Source: JAVVEG01 sp041751425 (GTDB taxonomy: Bacteria; Pseudomonadota; Gammaproteobacteria; Pseudomonadales; Pseudohongiellaceae). Taken from it: a stretch of DNA of 64,000 nucleotides. The stretch covers positions 133,988 to 197,987 of the forward strand of contig JBGSXL010000029.1 of assembly GCA_041751425.1 (NCBI GenBank), written 5' to 3'. The position numbers were made by a program, and so were the translations under genes. Under the pieces are notes generated by a model. It had not been told where the DNA came from and ran no database searches. It saw only the letters and a list, made by a program, of their open reading frames with translations. Positions 45,231 to 54,659 of this stretch are shown here, in pieces. The stretch's first letter is position 1; the number at the start of each line of letters is the position of its first letter.

Positions 45231-47096
45231 TTGAAACTGATTCTAGCTTCAATGCTGGATCTGTACAGCGATGAGATTTTCTATTGGCAAGCCTCCACGC
45301 GACCCGCTCTGGCTTATAGCGATCTGCCTTTTATGGCCGCCATGCTTTCCGGGGTTGGTACCTGGTTATTTGGGAATACCGCTCTGGCCGTTCGCTCCTT
45401 GTTCCTGGTTATGGGAACCGCTCTGCCTTTGCTGGTTTTCTGGCTTGCCCGACCTTTTACCTCAAGACATTTGGCGCTGGAATCAGCCTTCCTAAGTTTA
45501 TGTCTGCCATTGGGGGCATTCCTCGGCCTTGTGGCCGTACCGGATGTGCCGTTGGTCTTCTTTGGTTTATTGATGATTGGCTTGTTTGAGCGTGCCATGC
45601 GCCTGGGCAGCTTAGGTTACTGGATAGCTACAGGTGTTGTGGCGGCGCTTGGATTCAGCACGCACTATAGATTCGCGTTGTATGTTTTTGCTGCTTTTCT
45701 ATTCCTGCTCACAAGCAGCAGCCACCGGCTTTTGTTGCTGAGCTATAAACCGTGGGTAGCAGCAGGCCTAATGCTTATCGGGTTGATTCCTGCCATCCGA
45801 TTTAATATGGCAACTGATTTGAGTGGTCTCGGTTATCACTTTTTAGATCGCCACCCCTGGAGCTTTCAAACTGAAGGGTTGTTACATCCATTGAAACAAG
45901 CTGTCCTGGTCACTCCTCCGCTTTATATTGCTTTGTTAGTTACCCTGGTGCTGTTGCTACGGGCAGCTCGCAAGGGCGACCACCGTCGAGGCCTCATAGC
46001 CAGCTTTGCCGCTGTGCATATCGGAGTATTCATGGTCCTGGCACCCTGGGCTGACAGCACCCGCACTTCTATTCACTGGCCGCTTTCCGGTTACTTCCCC
46101 CTATTGGTATTCCTGCCTGAAGCGCTGCGTGTGATTTATGGCTGGCTTCGCCCCACACGAGCGAAACCTTTTACTTTATCCATTCCGATATTGGGTTTTG
46201 CTGGTTCTTTGCTGATTATGATAGGGGTCGGGTCTCAGGCCATTCATGGCACACTACAACCTTTGCTGGGCAATGGCGTGCTATCAAACAAGATGGCTGG
46301 TTGGGAGCATTTCAATGATCATATACACACACTTACTCGCGATCGAAATTCACTCAACAGTCACATTATAGTTACTGACAATTATTATACCGGTGCCCAA
46401 GTTGAGTTTGCCCATGGCGATCAATTCAGTGTCTTTAATCTGGATGCTGACAAGGCAGTCAGCGATGGCCGCGCCGTACAGTATCTACTCTGGCAAAACG
46501 AGGGCACAGGATTGCGCGGCAGAGAGGGAGAGAATGCCTGGTTTATTACTGAGGACAGCACCTTGTCTTTAGATGACAAAACCGAGGTAGTTACACGGGT
46601 TTGCTCCTTTTTTTCGGAGCTGAAGTTTCTTGAACAATGGTACTTGTTAGGTGGCGATAAAAATTTCAGCGTTTACGAAGGATTTGGCGTGCTTGGAGCA
46701 CCAATTAACGACAATGCATCTGTTTCCACAGTCACTCAGCCTGTGTGCCCCGTACCTTCTCAGGCGTGGATAGATGAACCCCCGGCAAATAGCACCTTGA
46801 CTGGCGATTTTACAGTATCAGGTTGGGCGTTCAACGATGGCGGAGGCATCAGAAGTCTTCGCTTGCTGGCAAACGGCGAACCTGTTGCAGTACTTGAGTT
46901 AAATGTCTCGCGGCCCGATGTGGTTGCGGCGTTTAGTCTTACGGGTGATCCATCGCAACCCGTGGTCGGATTCACTGCAACACTCGATAGCGAGATCTTT
47001 CCTAGAGGCAATTTGGATATCGCTTTGGAAACTACTGCTAAGACTGGGGAGATTCAAGTATTCCGCGCGGTTCGTGTCTTCAATGCCGGCAGGTGA
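45231..47096 (+). CDS. GT39-family membrane glycosyltransferase with C-terminal Ig-like domain
   Basis: Coordinates give the first conventional start (TTG 45231), but the true start is probably ATC 45147: the frame is open from 45069, GGAG lies at 45137-45140, and the extra 28 residues complete helix 1 (AAWFVLALLLILTLKLIL) before the catalytic DLYSDEIFYWQAS. About 10-12 membrane helices follow to residue 350, as in ArnT/PMT enzymes that move sugars from polyprenyl phosphate to lipids, proteins or cell wall. After a soluble region the last 105 residues (QAWIDEPPANSTLTGDFTVSGWAFNDGGGI) form an Ig-like beta domain. Acceptor unknown; the gene stands alone. Confidence 0.78.
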   Translation: MKLILASMLDLYSDEIFYWQASTRPALAYSDLPFMAAMLSGVGTWLFGNTALAVRSLFLVMGTALPLLVFWLARPFTSRHLALESAFLSLCLPLGAFLGLVAVPDVPLVFFGLLMIGLFERAMRLGSLGYWIATGVVAALGFSTHYRFALYVFAAFLFLLTSSSHRLLLLSYKPWVAAGLMLIGLIPAIRFNMATDLSGLGYHFLDRHPWSFQTEGLLHPLKQAVLVTPPLYIALLVTLVLLLRAARKGDHRRGLIASFAAVHIGVFMVLAPWADSTRTSIHWPLSGYFPLLVFLPEALRVIYGWLRPTRAKPFTLSIPILGFAGSLLIMIGVGSQAIHGTLQPLLGNGVLSNKMAGWEHFNDHIHTLTRDRNSLNSHIIVTDNYYTGAQVEFAHGDQFSVFNLDADKAVSDGRAVQYLLWQNEGTGLRGREGENAWFITEDSTLSLDDKTEVVTRVCSFFSELKFLEQWYLLGGDKNFSVYEGFGVLGAPINDNASVSTVTQPVCPVPSQAWIDEPPANSTLTGDFTVSGWAFNDGGGIRSLRLLANGEPVAVLELNVSRPDVVAAFSLTGDPSQPVVGFTATLDSEIFPRGNLDIALETTAKTGEIQVFRAVRVFNAGR

Positions 47097-47336
47097 AAGC
47101 AAATTCTCCTGATCTGACAATCTGCTGGATACACCGATTCTGCAGATCAAAGCCGTTGCCAGCCTATTCATTATTTAAACCACTGGCAGTACACTTAGCA
47201 GAGTTAGCGACTAAATTTGACACTTCATTGTTAAAAAGTTCGTTTTGCATGTGAACAGAGCTCAGGATGACGGCAACTTGTTCCCGCCGGCTAATGGCAT
47301 AACAAACGTTTAGAACAAGGAATCCGGCAAACTGCT

Positions 47337-50300
47337 ATGGGTATAAGGCCCTTCGTATATATTGCAGCGCTGTTCGCAGCATTTACGCTGATCAGAGTAA
47401 GCACGGCGCAACCTGTGCCGGTCACGCCAATGAGTGACAGTATCGCGCTGGCGCAGGATAGCTTCTATTACGAAGATACTAATGGCATATTAGGTATCGA
47501 GCAGGTTGTACAAGATAGTTTTCAAGCAAATTTCGTTGCAAACAACGCCGATATACTCCATTTCGGATTAACGAGATCCGTTTACTGGATCAAGTTTACA
47601 CTGGACTGGCAGTCCACAATCGCAGATCAAGCATGGATACTTGAGGTTGGCCCCCCTAAGCATGTTCCAGGCATCGCTCGCGGCGGTGTCAATGCCTACA
47701 TTTTCGATCAGAACCGCCAATTGCAGTTCAGCGAACAACTGGGTACCTACTCTAGTGAAATCGAGCTGAAAACTCTTGAGGGTGGTTATGCTTTGAAACT
47801 GAACTCCACATCCTCTGAAATTTTCTTGCGTGTAGAGTCGGCTCGTGAACTTCGACTGCCATTGACGCTTTGGAATGAAAGCGCTTTTCGTGCCAACGAA
47901 CTGAATGCCAATACAAGCCTTGGTATCAAGTATGGCATTCTGATTGCAATGATTTTCTATAATCTTTTTTTGTTCGTCTCCATAAAAGAGCGCAGCTTCA
48001 TTTTTTACGTACTTGTGGTCGGTACGCAACTCGCATTCCTGATTTTGGATTCCAAACATGCTCGGTTAATCAATGAGGGTGAGTTTATCAACCCGTGGCT
48101 TATAAATATGTTGGAGCGTAATATTTACATTTTTATGGCCATGGCACATCTTCAATTTCAACGTCAGCTACTGCATATTTGGGAATATAATAGGCGCTTG
48201 AACAACACAATAAAGATACTGATTGGATTGTTTGGATTTTCACTACTGGTTTCACTTATTCCTGACGAGAAGTACGTACAGAATCTTTATATCCCTTTGA
48301 TCATTATCGGCATCCTGCTTGCGCTATACACAAACATAGATGCAATCAAACGCGGTATAGACACTGCCATTGTTCATCTATTAGCAGTAAGCGTTCTTAT
48401 TGCAGGAGCTGCAGTCCAACTGTTGCACCAGGTCTTTAACGTACTACCTGCAAATTCGTTTGTGGATCAGGCTTTTGAAATTGGCATGGTAGTTCAGGCC
48501 ATGCTTTTATCATTCAGCCTGGCCTTCCGTTACAACCAGATGAAGAAAAGCAAGGAAGAGGCGCAACAGTTAGCTATCGCACATCTGCAACATTCCGAGT
48601 CCATTAAAGATGAATTACTTGCGAATGTCTCTCACGAACTGAGGACGCCAGTCCATGGCATTACTGGCCTGACAGAGGTTGTAGTTCGTGACTTGCAGAG
48701 TGACACAAATAGCAAGGAATCTGCCATTGAAAAATTGCAACTGATTGGTAGCAGCGGCAATCGATTGATTCGCTTAATTGATGATTTGCTCGATCTATCC
48801 AGAATAAAAAACCAAGGTATCAATCTTCAACTTGTCGCAATTAATCTGCATGAGTTTTGCAGTAATATTTTATTGACCTCAAACATATTCCGTAACAATG
48901 GAGCTGTACGAATTCACAATGACGTTGCCGAAAATCTGCCGTGGATTCTTGCTGATAAAGACCGTTTGCACCAGATTTTATTGAACCTGCTGACAAACGC
49001 TGTGAAGTTCACGCAACAGGGAGGTATATGGATTACAGCATCCATTGAGGAGCCCGGTTTTGTCACGATCAGCGTTCGCGATACTGGCATAGGCATCTCG
49101 CAAGAGGATAAATCACGAATATTCAACTCCTTTGAAAAGGGCCATGTCCCAGCCGACATGCAACCAGGGGGAGCCGGATTGGGACTAGCCATCAGCAAAC
49201 ATTTGGTTGAATTGCATGGTAGTCAGCTGGAAGTACAAAGTGTTCTGGGCAAGGGGTCAGTTTTCCACTTCAGACTACCCCTGGCCTCTGCAAACACCCC
49301 AACCGATGATGTTGCAACCTTGGCCAATGCCCATTTGCTGAAGCGCTCTGATTTCAGTTTGCAACCGCGCACAGCTATGCCGGAAACTACGGAGAGCGGT
49401 GCTGAAATCCTGATCGTCGATGACGATGCGATAAATCGGCAGGTCATACGGGAGCAATTGGGACAGCACAGATTACTTGAAGCCTCAAGTGGAGCAGAAG
49501 CAATAGCCATGGTTTCCAGACAGAAACCTGATCTTGTTCTGCTGGATTTGATGATGCCAGGCCTCAACGGCTATGAAGTTTGTAGACATTTACGACAGCG
49601 GTTCGATCCTGCGGAATTACCGATAATAATTGTGACTGCGAAAAATCATCTGGAAGACTTGACGGAGGGGTTCTTGGCTGGTGCGAATGACTATCTATCT
49701 AAACCTTTTCATATGGAGGAATTGCGAGCTCGCGTTTCCAGTCAGTTGAAGCTGAAACACCTGCAACAGGCAAGCGCTGAAAATGCACGCTTAAGGCTGC
49801 ATATTCAGGATTACATAAAGGCCAGCCAGCAGCTGCGAACCTCGCGGCATCAGATTGAATCTGTATTGGATTCTCTCGATCTTGGTACTGTCGCACTGGC
49901 ATACCCCGGGATAGTTGTGCATGTAAATCAATCCGCGCAAAAGATGCTTGGCGTAACTTCATCCCAGTTAAATGGCCGCACACTAATCGATTTACTCACG
50001 GACTCTACGTCGAATGATACGCTAAAAGAATTTATTTCAAGGTGGGAAATTGGTGAGCGACAAGCGAATAGCGAACAGATTATATCGGTAGAAATCAGAA
50101 TACCCTTCTCTACAGAAGGTTCGGATGCTCCCACAGAGCGAGTGTTTAAGGCCAGATTTTCTTTGTTATCCGATGACGACAGTACGGCAATACTCTTTAT
50201 TGAGACTCAGGATAATGAGAAAAAGATGCCTGTTGAGAATCTGGCGGGTGAACCTCAATTGCTGGAGTCCTTAAGTGGCGCCATGAGTGATGCACGGACT

Positions 50301-50750
50301 CTGAACGCTCGATTGAAATTTCTGAGCATGACTGAACTAACCACACACCCGGAAGTAACCGAGTATTTCCAGAGTATGCGAAAGCTGGTAGGTTTCCTTG
50401 AGCAGAATCTCTCTTCAATCAAATCGCAGGGTGAGTATCGCGAGCAGATAGTACACCTGATGCAGAAAACTTTAGCTGCATGGGAGCACACAACTGGTAA
50501 ATCCAAGATAGAACTTGCAGAAAACAGTCGTATATGGGCAGTAAGCATAGATGAAGGTAGGCTGCGTACACGAACATTGGACCGCTATCTTCGAGTTGAC
50601 CTATTGCCGAAAGCACCTCGTTGGCGGGAAGTTCTTCGAACCACCTACTTCGTGCTTTCAGATCTGAATTTGTTGCCGGAGCTTCGCGAAGAGCTCGAGC
50701 TTGAATTGGAAAAGCTGAAATCAATACTACAGAACAACGATATCGTTTAA
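47337..50750 (+). CDS. Hybrid histidine kinase with 7TMR-DISM sensor and receiver
   Basis: A 1137-residue protein. After a signal peptide, a DISMED2-type extracellular domain (about 35-185, with FGLTRSVYWIKFTLDW and LRLPLTLWNE) precedes a seven-helix block (195-395). HisKA follows with NVSHELRTPVHGITG (His near 432), HATPase with NLLTNAVKFTQQGG and DTGIGISQED, and GGAGLGLAISKHL. A receiver domain (690-805) has ILIVDDDAINRQV, Asp in LVLLDLMMPGLNG and YLSKPF. A PAS-like region (840-910) and a C-terminal part with RTRTLDRYLRVDLLPKAPRW end it; I do not know the latter. DISM receptors are thought to bind carbohydrates. It is 34 bp upstream of the ATPase gene and no DNA-binding partner is close. 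Confidence 0.88.
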   Translation: MGIRPFVYIAALFAAFTLIRVSTAQPVPVTPMSDSIALAQDSFYYEDTNGILGIEQVVQDSFQANFVANNADILHFGLTRSVYWIKFTLDWQSTIADQAWILEVGPPKHVPGIARGGVNAYIFDQNRQLQFSEQLGTYSSEIELKTLEGGYALKLNSTSSEIFLRVESARELRLPLTLWNESAFRANELNANTSLGIKYGILIAMIFYNLFLFVSIKERSFIFYVLVVGTQLAFLILDSKHARLINEGEFINPWLINMLERNIYIFMAMAHLQFQRQLLHIWEYNRRLNNTIKILIGLFGFSLLVSLIPDEKYVQNLYIPLIIIGILLALYTNIDAIKRGIDTAIVHLLAVSVLIAGAAVQLLHQVFNVLPANSFVDQAFEIGMVVQAMLLSFSLAFRYNQMKKSKEEAQQLAIAHLQHSESIKDELLANVSHELRTPVHGITGLTEVVVRDLQSDTNSKESAIEKLQLIGSSGNRLIRLIDDLLDLSRIKNQGINLQLVAINLHEFCSNILLTSNIFRNNGAVRIHNDVAENLPWILADKDRLHQILLNLLTNAVKFTQQGGIWITASIEEPGFVTISVRDTGIGISQEDKSRIFNSFEKGHVPADMQPGGAGLGLAISKHLVELHGSQLEVQSVLGKGSVFHFRLPLASANTPTDDVATLANAHLLKRSDFSLQPRTAMPETTESGAEILIVDDDAINRQVIREQLGQHRLLEASSGAEAIAMVSRQKPDLVLLDLMMPGLNGYEVCRHLRQRFDPAELPIIIVTAKNHLEDLTEGFLAGANDYLSKPFHMEELRARVSSQLKLKHLQQASAENARLRLHIQDYIKASQQLRTSRHQIESVLDSLDLGTVALAYPGIVVHVNQSAQKMLGVTSSQLNGRTLIDLLTDSTSNDTLKEFISRWEIGERQANSEQIISVEIRIPFSTEGSDAPTERVFKARFSLLSDDDSTAILFIETQDNEKKMPVENLAGEPQLLESLSGAMSDARTLNARLKFLSMTELTTHPEVTEYFQSMRKLVGFLEQNLSSIKSQGEYREQIVHLMQKTLAAWEHTTGKSKIELAENSRIWAVSIDEGRLRTRTLDRYLRVDLLPKAPRWREVLRTTYFVLSDLNLLPELREELELELEKLKSILQNNDIV

Positions 50751-50805
50751 TATGGCCCGGCCGGAAAGCTGAACCGTTGAAACGATGGAGGAAAACAAAA
50801 CACTG

Positions 50806-51651
50806 ATGTACCTTGAACATTTCAACCTCAAAAAGTTTCCGTTCACCCTATCTCCTGATACTGCGTTTTTTCAGGATACCAGCGGAACTAATGCTATTTT
50901 TCGGCAATCCATTGTCGCGATAAACTCTGGAGCACATGTTTTGAGTATCGTGGGTGAGCCCGGCATGGGTAAAACTATTTTGTATAGAAAGTTGTCGAAT
51001 TCGCTGCACGCTCATCGCTCGCGTTATCTCACACTGACCATATCCCCACCGCTATTGAATCAATCCGTTATGCTAAGGGCATTGCTGAAAGTGTTGGATG
51101 GCAAAAAACCGCTGAAGGATCAGAAGAATAAACCAGCGGAAATCCTGGTCACGATAAAGGCTATCTTGAACAGGCAAGCTGCCAACAAACGTTTGTCAGT
51201 TTTGCTTATAGATGAAGCACAGTCTCTGCCGCAGGAGTTACTCAAACTGCTCATGGATATCGTTTATGATCAGGATACACAACAACAACTATTGCGATTG
51301 GTATTACTTGGACACACTTCGCTACGCCAGAGTGTATCGAGATTTAGCGCCGATTGGCCAAGAGACCATCGGGTTGTCCACCTTCAATTGCAGCCACTTA
51401 GTGAATCCGGCACTGCTGCATATGTTGTAGCAAGACTCCAGGCAGCTGGTGCTAAGGATAGCAATCTTATGACACCCAAAGCTTACAGATTACTGCACCA
51501 ATGCAGCCGCGGAGTTCCCCGTCTTGTAAACATTCTATGTCATAAAGCCATGATGACCGCATATGGTAGCGGCAGTAACAAGATAGACCAGGATCATATT
51601 CAAGCGGCCAGCAATGATACTGAAGCGACAAGCGTTTCACCTGTTTCATAG
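50806..51651 (+). CDS. ExeA/MshM-like AAA ATPase
   Basis: A 281-residue P-loop ATPase. MYLEHFNLKKFPFTLSPDT is the ExeA/GspA/MshM N-terminus; Walker A is SIVGEPGMGKTILYRKL and Walker B VLLIDEAQSLPQELLK, with the sensor region LLLRLVLLGHTSLRQ-like. Relatives power assembly of type II secretion or MSHA pili. Unlike ExeA it has no transmembrane or peptidoglycan-binding tail. The frame is open from ATG 50785, but MYLEHF at 50806 is the conserved start and GGAGG precedes it. It follows the hybrid kinase by about 55 bp; a joint role is only a guess. Confidence 0.85.
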   Translation: MYLEHFNLKKFPFTLSPDTAFFQDTSGTNAIFRQSIVAINSGAHVLSIVGEPGMGKTILYRKLSNSLHAHRSRYLTLTISPPLLNQSVMLRALLKVLDGKKPLKDQKNKPAEILVTIKAILNRQAANKRLSVLLIDEAQSLPQELLKLLMDIVYDQDTQQQLLRLVLLGHTSLRQSVSRFSADWPRDHRVVHLQLQPLSESGTAAYVVARLQAAGAKDSNLMTPKAYRLLHQCSRGVPRLVNILCHKAMMTAYGSGSNKIDQDHIQAASNDTEATSVSPVS

Positions 51652-51762
51652 TCCAAACCAAGCACTGGTCTTGTTAGTGTCTGAAGAGTTTGGCACACTA
51701 ATGCCCGTTTCAAATAAGACTGTCAGTCACATCATGACAATCCGGGGATAAGGTACTGATAA

Positions 51763-52548
51763 ATGCGTGATGAATTGTGGAAGCAATTGCAGATTGAAGC
51801 CAAGGCTTTAATTCAGAGAGAGCCGCTATTAGCCAGCTATGTATATGCCTGCGTGCTGAATCATAATAGCTTGAGTTCAGCGATGAGCTTCCTGTTGGCC
51901 AACAAGCTGGCCAATGATGTTATGTCTGCAATTGCCATTCGCGAACTCTTTGATTCTGCTTTCAGAGAAGCGCCAGATATTATAGAAAAAGCCAGTTATG
52001 ATATTCAGGCAGTGTACGACCGAGACGCCGCGACAAACTCCTACTTACCAGTAATTCTCTTCCTGAAGGGCTTCCAATCCATTCAGGTGCACAGACTTGC
52101 CCACCATCTGTGGCAAAACAGCAGAAAAGATTTGGCGCTTTTCATGCAGAGTCGAAATTCTGAAGTATTCGGTGTAGATATTCACCCCGCATGTGTCATG
52201 GGCAAAGGGATCATGTTCGATCATGCAACGGGTATCGTTATAGGTGAGACCACGATTATTGATGATGATGTATCAATCATGCAATCTGTAACCCTGGGTG
52301 GAACTGGTAACGAGCAGGGAGACAGGCACCCTAAAATTCGCTCTGGTGTTCTTGTGTCATCTGGCGCCAAAGTGCTTGGCAATATTGAGATTGGCATTGG
52401 AGCCAAAATAGGAGCTGGCAGCGTAGTGCTTACCGATGTTCAACCATACACAACAGTAGTTGGTGTTCCAGCTCACGTTATCGGTAAACCTTGTAAAGAG
52501 CTTCCGTCCAAAACCATGGATCAGAATTTTGAGGCCAACAACACGTAA
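51763..52548 (+). CDS. cysE: Serine O-acetyltransferase
   Basis: A 261-residue enzyme making O-acetylserine for cysteine synthesis. The N-terminal helical domain begins MRDELWKQLQIEA; the left-handed beta-helix of hexapeptide repeats is clear from about 150 (ACVMGKGIMFDHATGIVIGET, VSIMQSVTLGGTGNEQGDRHPKI, GAKIGAGSVVLTDVQPYTTVVG). The His of FDHATG and GDRHPK are the active-site residues. The C-terminal tail can bind the thiol lyase CysK; here it is short (EANNT) without the terminal Ile that CysK usually grips. It starts 111 bp after the ATPase gene. Confidence 0.95.
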   Translation: MRDELWKQLQIEAKALIQREPLLASYVYACVLNHNSLSSAMSFLLANKLANDVMSAIAIRELFDSAFREAPDIIEKASYDIQAVYDRDAATNSYLPVILFLKGFQSIQVHRLAHHLWQNSRKDLALFMQSRNSEVFGVDIHPACVMGKGIMFDHATGIVIGETTIIDDDVSIMQSVTLGGTGNEQGDRHPKIRSGVLVSSGAKVLGNIEIGIGAKIGAGSVVLTDVQPYTTVVGVPAHVIGKPCKELPSKTMDQNFEANNT

Positions 52549-52572
52549 TCGGTCGTTTTACTTTTTTTCTGG

Positions 52573-53988
52573 TTACAGATTTTGTTCTGCAAATGCTGCG
52601 AGCAGTGAGCGCGGCACTCCTTTGAGCTGCAAATTGCCACCATGTTCAAAGTTCTTGAATCGCTCGGTAAGATAAGTCAATCCTGAGCTGGTGGGAGTTA
52701 AATAAGGTGTGTCAATCTGAGCCAGATTCCCCAGGCAAACCACCTTTGAACCATTTCCCGCCCGTGTAACGATAGTCTTTATCTGGTGAGGTGTCAGATT
52801 CTGCGACTCATCTATAAGAATTAGACTATGTTGAAAACTTCGACCTCGAATGTAATTCAAGGATTTGAACATGAGTGGGACTTTCGCCAGCACGTACTCC
52901 ATACTGCTTACGCTGTTTTCGTCGTCCCAATGCAAAGCCTCAAGATTGTCTGTAATAGCGCCCAACCATGGTTCCATTTTCTCTTCTTCTGTACCAGGCA
53001 GAAATCCAATATCCTCATCCAAACCCTGCGTGCTACGAGTAGCAATGATCCGCCGATATATTTTAGTAGGCACTGTCATTTCGATTGCCGCTGCCAATGC
53101 CAGTATCGTTTTCCCAGATCCTGCTGCGCCGGTCAGGTTGACCAGATGCACGTCCGGGTCCAGCAACAAATTCAGTGCCATCGCCTGATATACATCTCTT
53201 GGTCGTAATCCCCAAGTATCGCTTTCAAGCATTTTTTCCAGATCAAGGTGTAACAGGCTTATCTTATGTTTGCCTACCTTTATCACTCTGGCCAGGAAAC
53301 CCGTCCCATCCAGAAAGAACTGATTGGGGTACACTCCATGTTTGATGGCTTCTCTCGCAATATGATGGATGGTTCTTCCTTCTATATGCTCTGTCTGTAC
53401 CTGCTCAATTGAATCCCAGAAGCTATTTTCAAACTCGATATAGCCTTTGTTCAATTCTGTGATATCGCTCAGCAGTTGATCGCTATGATAGTCCTCTGAC
53501 TCTATTCCACATCCGCGCGCCTTCAAACGCATGTTGATATCTTTGGTTACCAGAACGACCCTGTGTTCCGGGTTTCTGTACTTCAGATAGGCGACGGCAT
53601 TCAGTATTTTATTGTCGTTTAAATGTGATGGCAGTATCTTCAGGTCATCCGGCGTTTCAGCCATTAAAATCGAAAGCATTCCCAGTGGTTTAAGCTTCTT
53701 CCCTCGTATGATGGGTACCCCTTCTTCCACAGCGGTGGGAGCCGCACCTCCCAATACGGTATCGAGCTCTCTGATTGCCTGCCGACACTCCGCCGCAACG
53801 GCAATTTTGCCGCTTTTCAGCTTATCCAGCTCTTCAAGAACCGTAATAGGGATTACAACATGGTGTTCATCGAAATTGCGGATTGAGGTGGGATCGTGGA
53901 TCAGGACGTTGGTATCAAGCACATAAAAGATTGGATTGTCGACTTTCTGAAAGACTTGCGAATTGCTTGCCAATACGATTTCAACCAT
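52573..53988 (-). CDS. PIN-PhoH fusion ATPase
   Basis: A 471-residue protein. The N-terminal PIN domain (about 18-150) has FYVLDTNVLIHDPTSIRNF and VVLVTKDINMRLKA, with the acidic residues of a nuclease. The C-terminal PhoH domain (250-465) has Walker A TGAAGSGKTILALA, IIATRSTQGLDEDIGFLPG and Walker B SLILIDESQNLTPHQIK. Such PhoH2/YlaK proteins are RNA helicase-nucleases in the cases studied. The ATG 53988 (MVEIVLASN) has AAGG 8 nt upstream; a GTG at 53997 is possible. It is convergent with cysE and has 24 bp between stops. Confidence 0.9.
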   Translation of the reverse strand: MVEIVLASNSQVFQKVDNPIFYVLDTNVLIHDPTSIRNFDEHHVVIPITVLEELDKLKSGKIAVAAECRQAIRELDTVLGGAAPTAVEEGVPIIRGKKLKPLGMLSILMAETPDDLKILPSHLNDNKILNAVAYLKYRNPEHRVVLVTKDINMRLKARGCGIESEDYHSDQLLSDITELNKGYIEFENSFWDSIEQVQTEHIEGRTIHHIAREAIKHGVYPNQFFLDGTGFLARVIKVGKHKISLLHLDLEKMLESDTWGLRPRDVYQAMALNLLLDPDVHLVNLTGAAGSGKTILALAAAIEMTVPTKIYRRIIATRSTQGLDEDIGFLPGTEEEKMEPWLGAITDNLEALHWDDENSVSSMEYVLAKVPLMFKSLNYIRGRSFQHSLILIDESQNLTPHQIKTIVTRAGNGSKVVCLGNLAQIDTPYLTPTSSGLTYLTERFKNFEHGGNLQLKGVPRSLLAAFAEQNL

Positions 53989-54134
53989 ATGAAACACCTT
54001 TCCTGAACTTCGAATAGATCAAAACGCTTAACAGAAGTTAGTGCTACAGTGCGACTACAGTGTGACAAAGTTTGCGAAAGCAGGCAACAAAATCATCCTG
54101 GTTATTATATTTCCTCAATTCTACTGGGTGGTGT

Positions 54135-54659
54135 ATGAAACATATGTTTTTAGCTCGTACCATTTTTGCTATGGTTTTGCTGTTGATACTCTCGTCCTGC
54201 GCGCAATCAGGATTGCAGATTGGCTATTCCGTCAATTTATGCTGCCCTGGTAATTATAGTCAGTACCGGACTTATAGCCTTGAATCACAGGAAATGCCTG
54301 GGTTCCTGCAGGAATATGTTGCCAGTGAGTTTAATGTGGCAATTCAGGAGCGCGGTTTGGTACGCAATGACAACAATGCAGATGTTGCTATCAAATTAAT
54401 TTATCGACATATCAATTTGAACCCGGAGCAGGAGACAATCGATCCGTTTGAGCGCCGCACAGAGATGGATGTAACCTTGCGATATGTCGCCACCATCCTG
54501 GTGGAAATATACGAAACCAACTCAGGGGCACAGGTGTGGTCAGGGCAAATCAATCGAATTCACAATGTATATCCTGGCGAATATATGCATGAGGACCGGG
54601 CCAAACCGGCATTCCTGGCTACTTTCCGGGAACTACTGGCAAATTATCCGACAATCTGA
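54135..54659 (+). CDS. DUF4136 lipoprotein
   Basis: A 174-residue exported protein with a lipobox (ARTIFAMVLLLILSSCAQSG; Cys about residue 20). The rest fits DUF4136: YSQYRTYSL, EFNVAIQERGLVRNDNNADVAIKLIYR, and ATILVEIYETNSGAQVWSGQINRI. Family members are outer-membrane lipoproteins of unknown role. The frame extends upstream to 54072, but MKHMFLART at 54135 gives the signal peptide directly. Its end overlaps the convergent oadB by 16 bp. Confidence 0.85.
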   Translation: MKHMFLARTIFAMVLLLILSSCAQSGLQIGYSVNLCCPGNYSQYRTYSLESQEMPGFLQEYVASEFNVAIQERGLVRNDNNADVAIKLIYRHINLNPEQETIDPFERRTEMDVTLRYVATILVEIYETNSGAQVWSGQINRIHNVYPGEYMHEDRAKPAFLATFRELLANYPTI

